Source of the DNA: Vitellaria paradoxa | Lineage: Eukaryota; Streptophyta; Magnoliopsida; Ericales; Sapotaceae | DNA: 64,000 nt | Reading direction: 5' to 3' | Assembly: GCA_019916065.1 (NCBI GenBank) | Contig: CM034238.1 | Location: 4,924,199 to 4,988,198, forward strand | Shown here: in pieces, positions 62,401 through 64,000 of the stretch | Layout of the letters: every line of letters starts with the position of its first letter | Numbering within the stretch: the stretch's first letter is position 1 | Position numbers and translations under genes: made by a program | Notes under the pieces: model-generated | What the model was told of the DNA's origin: nothing | The model's input: only the letters and a program-made list of their open reading frames with translations | Databases searched by the model: none

Positions 62401-63523
62401 AAGTGTAATAGTCGTCGCTGAGCAAAATAATAAAAAATAAAGTCGTACCTTCCTATTCAAAGCGTTGGATTGTTTAATTTTCCTATTAATTCAGAAAATT
62501 AAAAAAAAATGACTACACGTGATATTAGTAAGGAAATTATTTTTTATTTACCTAATTATAAAAAAAATAAACAAATGTGGATAATTTCATTTCTCTTGGC
62601 AAATTCGATAGTTAGATAAAATACATAAATTTCGGTTGGATAATTAGATATTTTAAATCCATGCACGTGATATTAAATTGCATTAAAATATAACACACAA
62701 AATTAACTCATGAAATAATAAATGAACTATTTTTAATAATTACGATTAAAATAATAGAGTTAAAAGAAGGATTTTCAATAATTACTTTTTATGGTATTTC
62801 AAATTCCTCATTCCACATTATTACATCTCTCAGAGTACTTATAGTACTTTAATTTACTTCCATTTTATCCTTTTATGTTTAAAAAAAAAAAGGGAAAAAA
62901 ATATCACATGTCATTTCTACCAACAACTTTGATAAAGGGAGCACAATAGAATTAGATTAAAATATATGAATAAAATGAGATAGCTCAAAGCACATGCCAA
63001 AGTGAAATTCAAGGTAAAATAAAGGAGTATCAAGTGCAGTTTACTTAAAAAAAAAAAACAAAATAAAAAATAAAAAAAAAGAATAAAAAAAAAAAAAATG
63101 AAAGAGAAGAAAATGAATAAGAAGATGAACAAACAAATATTGCCTCAAAACCACGCCTTGGAAGAGAATGGTATATTCTACGTTCTAACCAAGCTGAAGC
63201 ACATCTCATTCAGCTGAACGGGTAGATCTGGAAAAGTAACACATTTTTATTGAACAACAATTCTAACCAAGTTCAGTTATATATACACGTGTAGTTCTCA
63301 AAAAACTTTGGACCTTGATATGAAATTCTCAGTATCTTTCTGCCGTTTGACCTTCTCACAAAGTTAAAACCTATTCTTCTCTCATTTGTGCGTCTCAGCA
63401 AGAAAACCAACAATGCTCACATAAGGCTATGGTTTTAAACAAAAAATTGTCAAAATACCAAGTCACTCCCCCCCCCCCCCCAACCACCCCCAAAAAAAAT
63501 GACTAATAATAAACAAATCCAAT

Positions 63524-63860
63524 TCAAGATTCATCACGGCTCGTTACAAAAGGGGTTGATGGGTCGACCTCATTTCTCTCTCCCTCTGCATCTTTGCTAC
63601 TGGCTGGAAAACTGTTCTTTGTATTCAATTCACAGTTTAATACACCTTTGCCCTCTAAATCTTCGGATTCATGAAGCTCGGCTTCGTGCTGAGATTCATC
63701 TATATTCTCCTGCAAACTCAGTACTTCATGTCTTTCCATCTGGTTCGGAGTCGAATGCTTGTCTTCAGCTGATGTTGTGGCTGTTCTGGCCCCAGTTAAG
63801 TCCGCAACTCTTACCTTATTCAGCAAAATCATTCTTTCATTTAGGAAACTGTCAGTTGCT
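63524..63860 (-). CDS. C-terminal exon of an unrecognised gene (partial)
   Basis: Open frame on the minus strand ending in TGA at 63524-63526, with a coherent hydrophilic, Glu/Ser/Asp-rich composition typical of a disordered C-terminus (segments VRVADLTGARTATTSAEDKH and ELHESEDLEGKGVL). The frame stays open upstream through NERMILLNK toward a possible acceptor (gacag) at about 63853; the 5' boundary is uncertain and an internal AG before GTAAGAGTTGCG is an alternative. The rest of the gene lies beyond the right edge. I do not recognise the family. The overlapping plus-strand frame (63499-63897) has less plausible composition. Confidence 0.5.
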
Positions 63861-64000
63861 TACGTGGCATGTTAAGACATCAATGTGTAATATATAAACT
63901 GTAGCAATTACAAAACACACGGCATGGTGATTCATGCAGTTCAGAATAGCAATAGCAAAGGAAAGCTTGATGTATTGACTTGGCAGAGAAAATGCTTATA

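Larger units (their letters stand above)
60346..63523. other. Intergenic region upstream of SPNS with MITEs and a tandem repeat
   Basis: No supportable gene. 60346-60660 is the SPNS promoter/leader (with an (AT)n tract). Two MITE-like elements abut at 60964-61191 and 61195-61320. About 61740-62400 is a diverged tandem duplication. The stretch 62880-63520 is A/C-rich and includes poly-A and poly-C runs; its right part is the likely 3' untranslated region of the partial gene. Confidence 0.65.

Noticed and set aside
62917..63132. Phe-rich minus-strand frame as a small membrane protein
   Set aside because: It is a translation of poly-A/T low-complexity DNA.
1..64000. CRISPR array, operon, phage or bacterial defence system
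   Set aside because: No spaced identical repeats or prokaryotic gene structures; all genes are intron-containing plant genes.

Overview
The window is a typical AT-rich stretch of a eudicot (probably woody) plant nuclear genome. Its genes are intron-rich with GT-AG splicing, there is a nuclear tRNA-Val(AAC), and gene-sparse DNA is packed with small transposon remnants. Exon structures were built by hand, joining reading frames at consensus splice sites and checking phase at every junction. Totals are internally consistent, but no transcript or alignment was available.

Layout. 1-5.3 kb: AT-rich intergenic DNA with MITE-like elements. 5.37-10.17 kb (+): a ten-exon gene for a 743-residue basic protein with a TPX2-like motif. 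10.2-12.4 kb: a decayed tandem repeat and a promoter. 12.48-15.05 kb (+): nine-exon peroxisomal (glyoxysomal) NAD-malate dehydrogenase with a PTS2 signal. 15.74-18.01 kb (-): three-exon TIN1-like ER-stress gene, tail to tail with the MDH gene, with two TGACGTGG elements upstream and then a tRNA-Val gene. 18.5-25.8 kb: repeats only. 25.88-28.39 kb (-): four-exon bHLH factor of the bHLH18/19/20(NAI1)/25 group. 28.4-44.1 kb: a 15.7-kb repeat-rich desert containing a putative complete 2.6-kb non-autonomous Helitron, TTA-flanked MITEs and a duplicated segment interrupted by an insertion. 44.13-48.56 kb (+): six-exon plastid inorganic pyrophosphatase (PPA6-like). 49.44-60.35 kb (-): sixteen-exon SPINSTER-like major facilitator. 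63.5 kb (-): the last exon of an unrecognised gene running off the right edge.

The gene order is informative. From remembered Arabidopsis locus numbers, PMDH2/PPA6 (At5g09660/At5g09650), SPNS2/TIN1 (At5g64500/At5g64510) and SPNS3/bHLH18-20/PMDH1 (At2g22730 to At2g22780) are three partial versions of the order seen here (MDH, TIN1, bHLH, PPA6, SPNS). The window therefore looks like the less fractionated, near-ancestral version of a block that Arabidopsis scattered after whole-genome duplication.

The genes do not form one pathway: peroxisomal beta-oxidation/photorespiration, ER stress, transcription, plastid pyrophosphate removal and lipid transport are all represented. I found no prokaryote-type system, CRISPR array or gene cluster with a new combined function. 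The most noteworthy sequence-level points are the PPA6 splice-site duplication, its GC-AG intron through the active-site signature, the Helitron, a miniature LTR element inside the SPNS gene, and the stress elements before TIN1.
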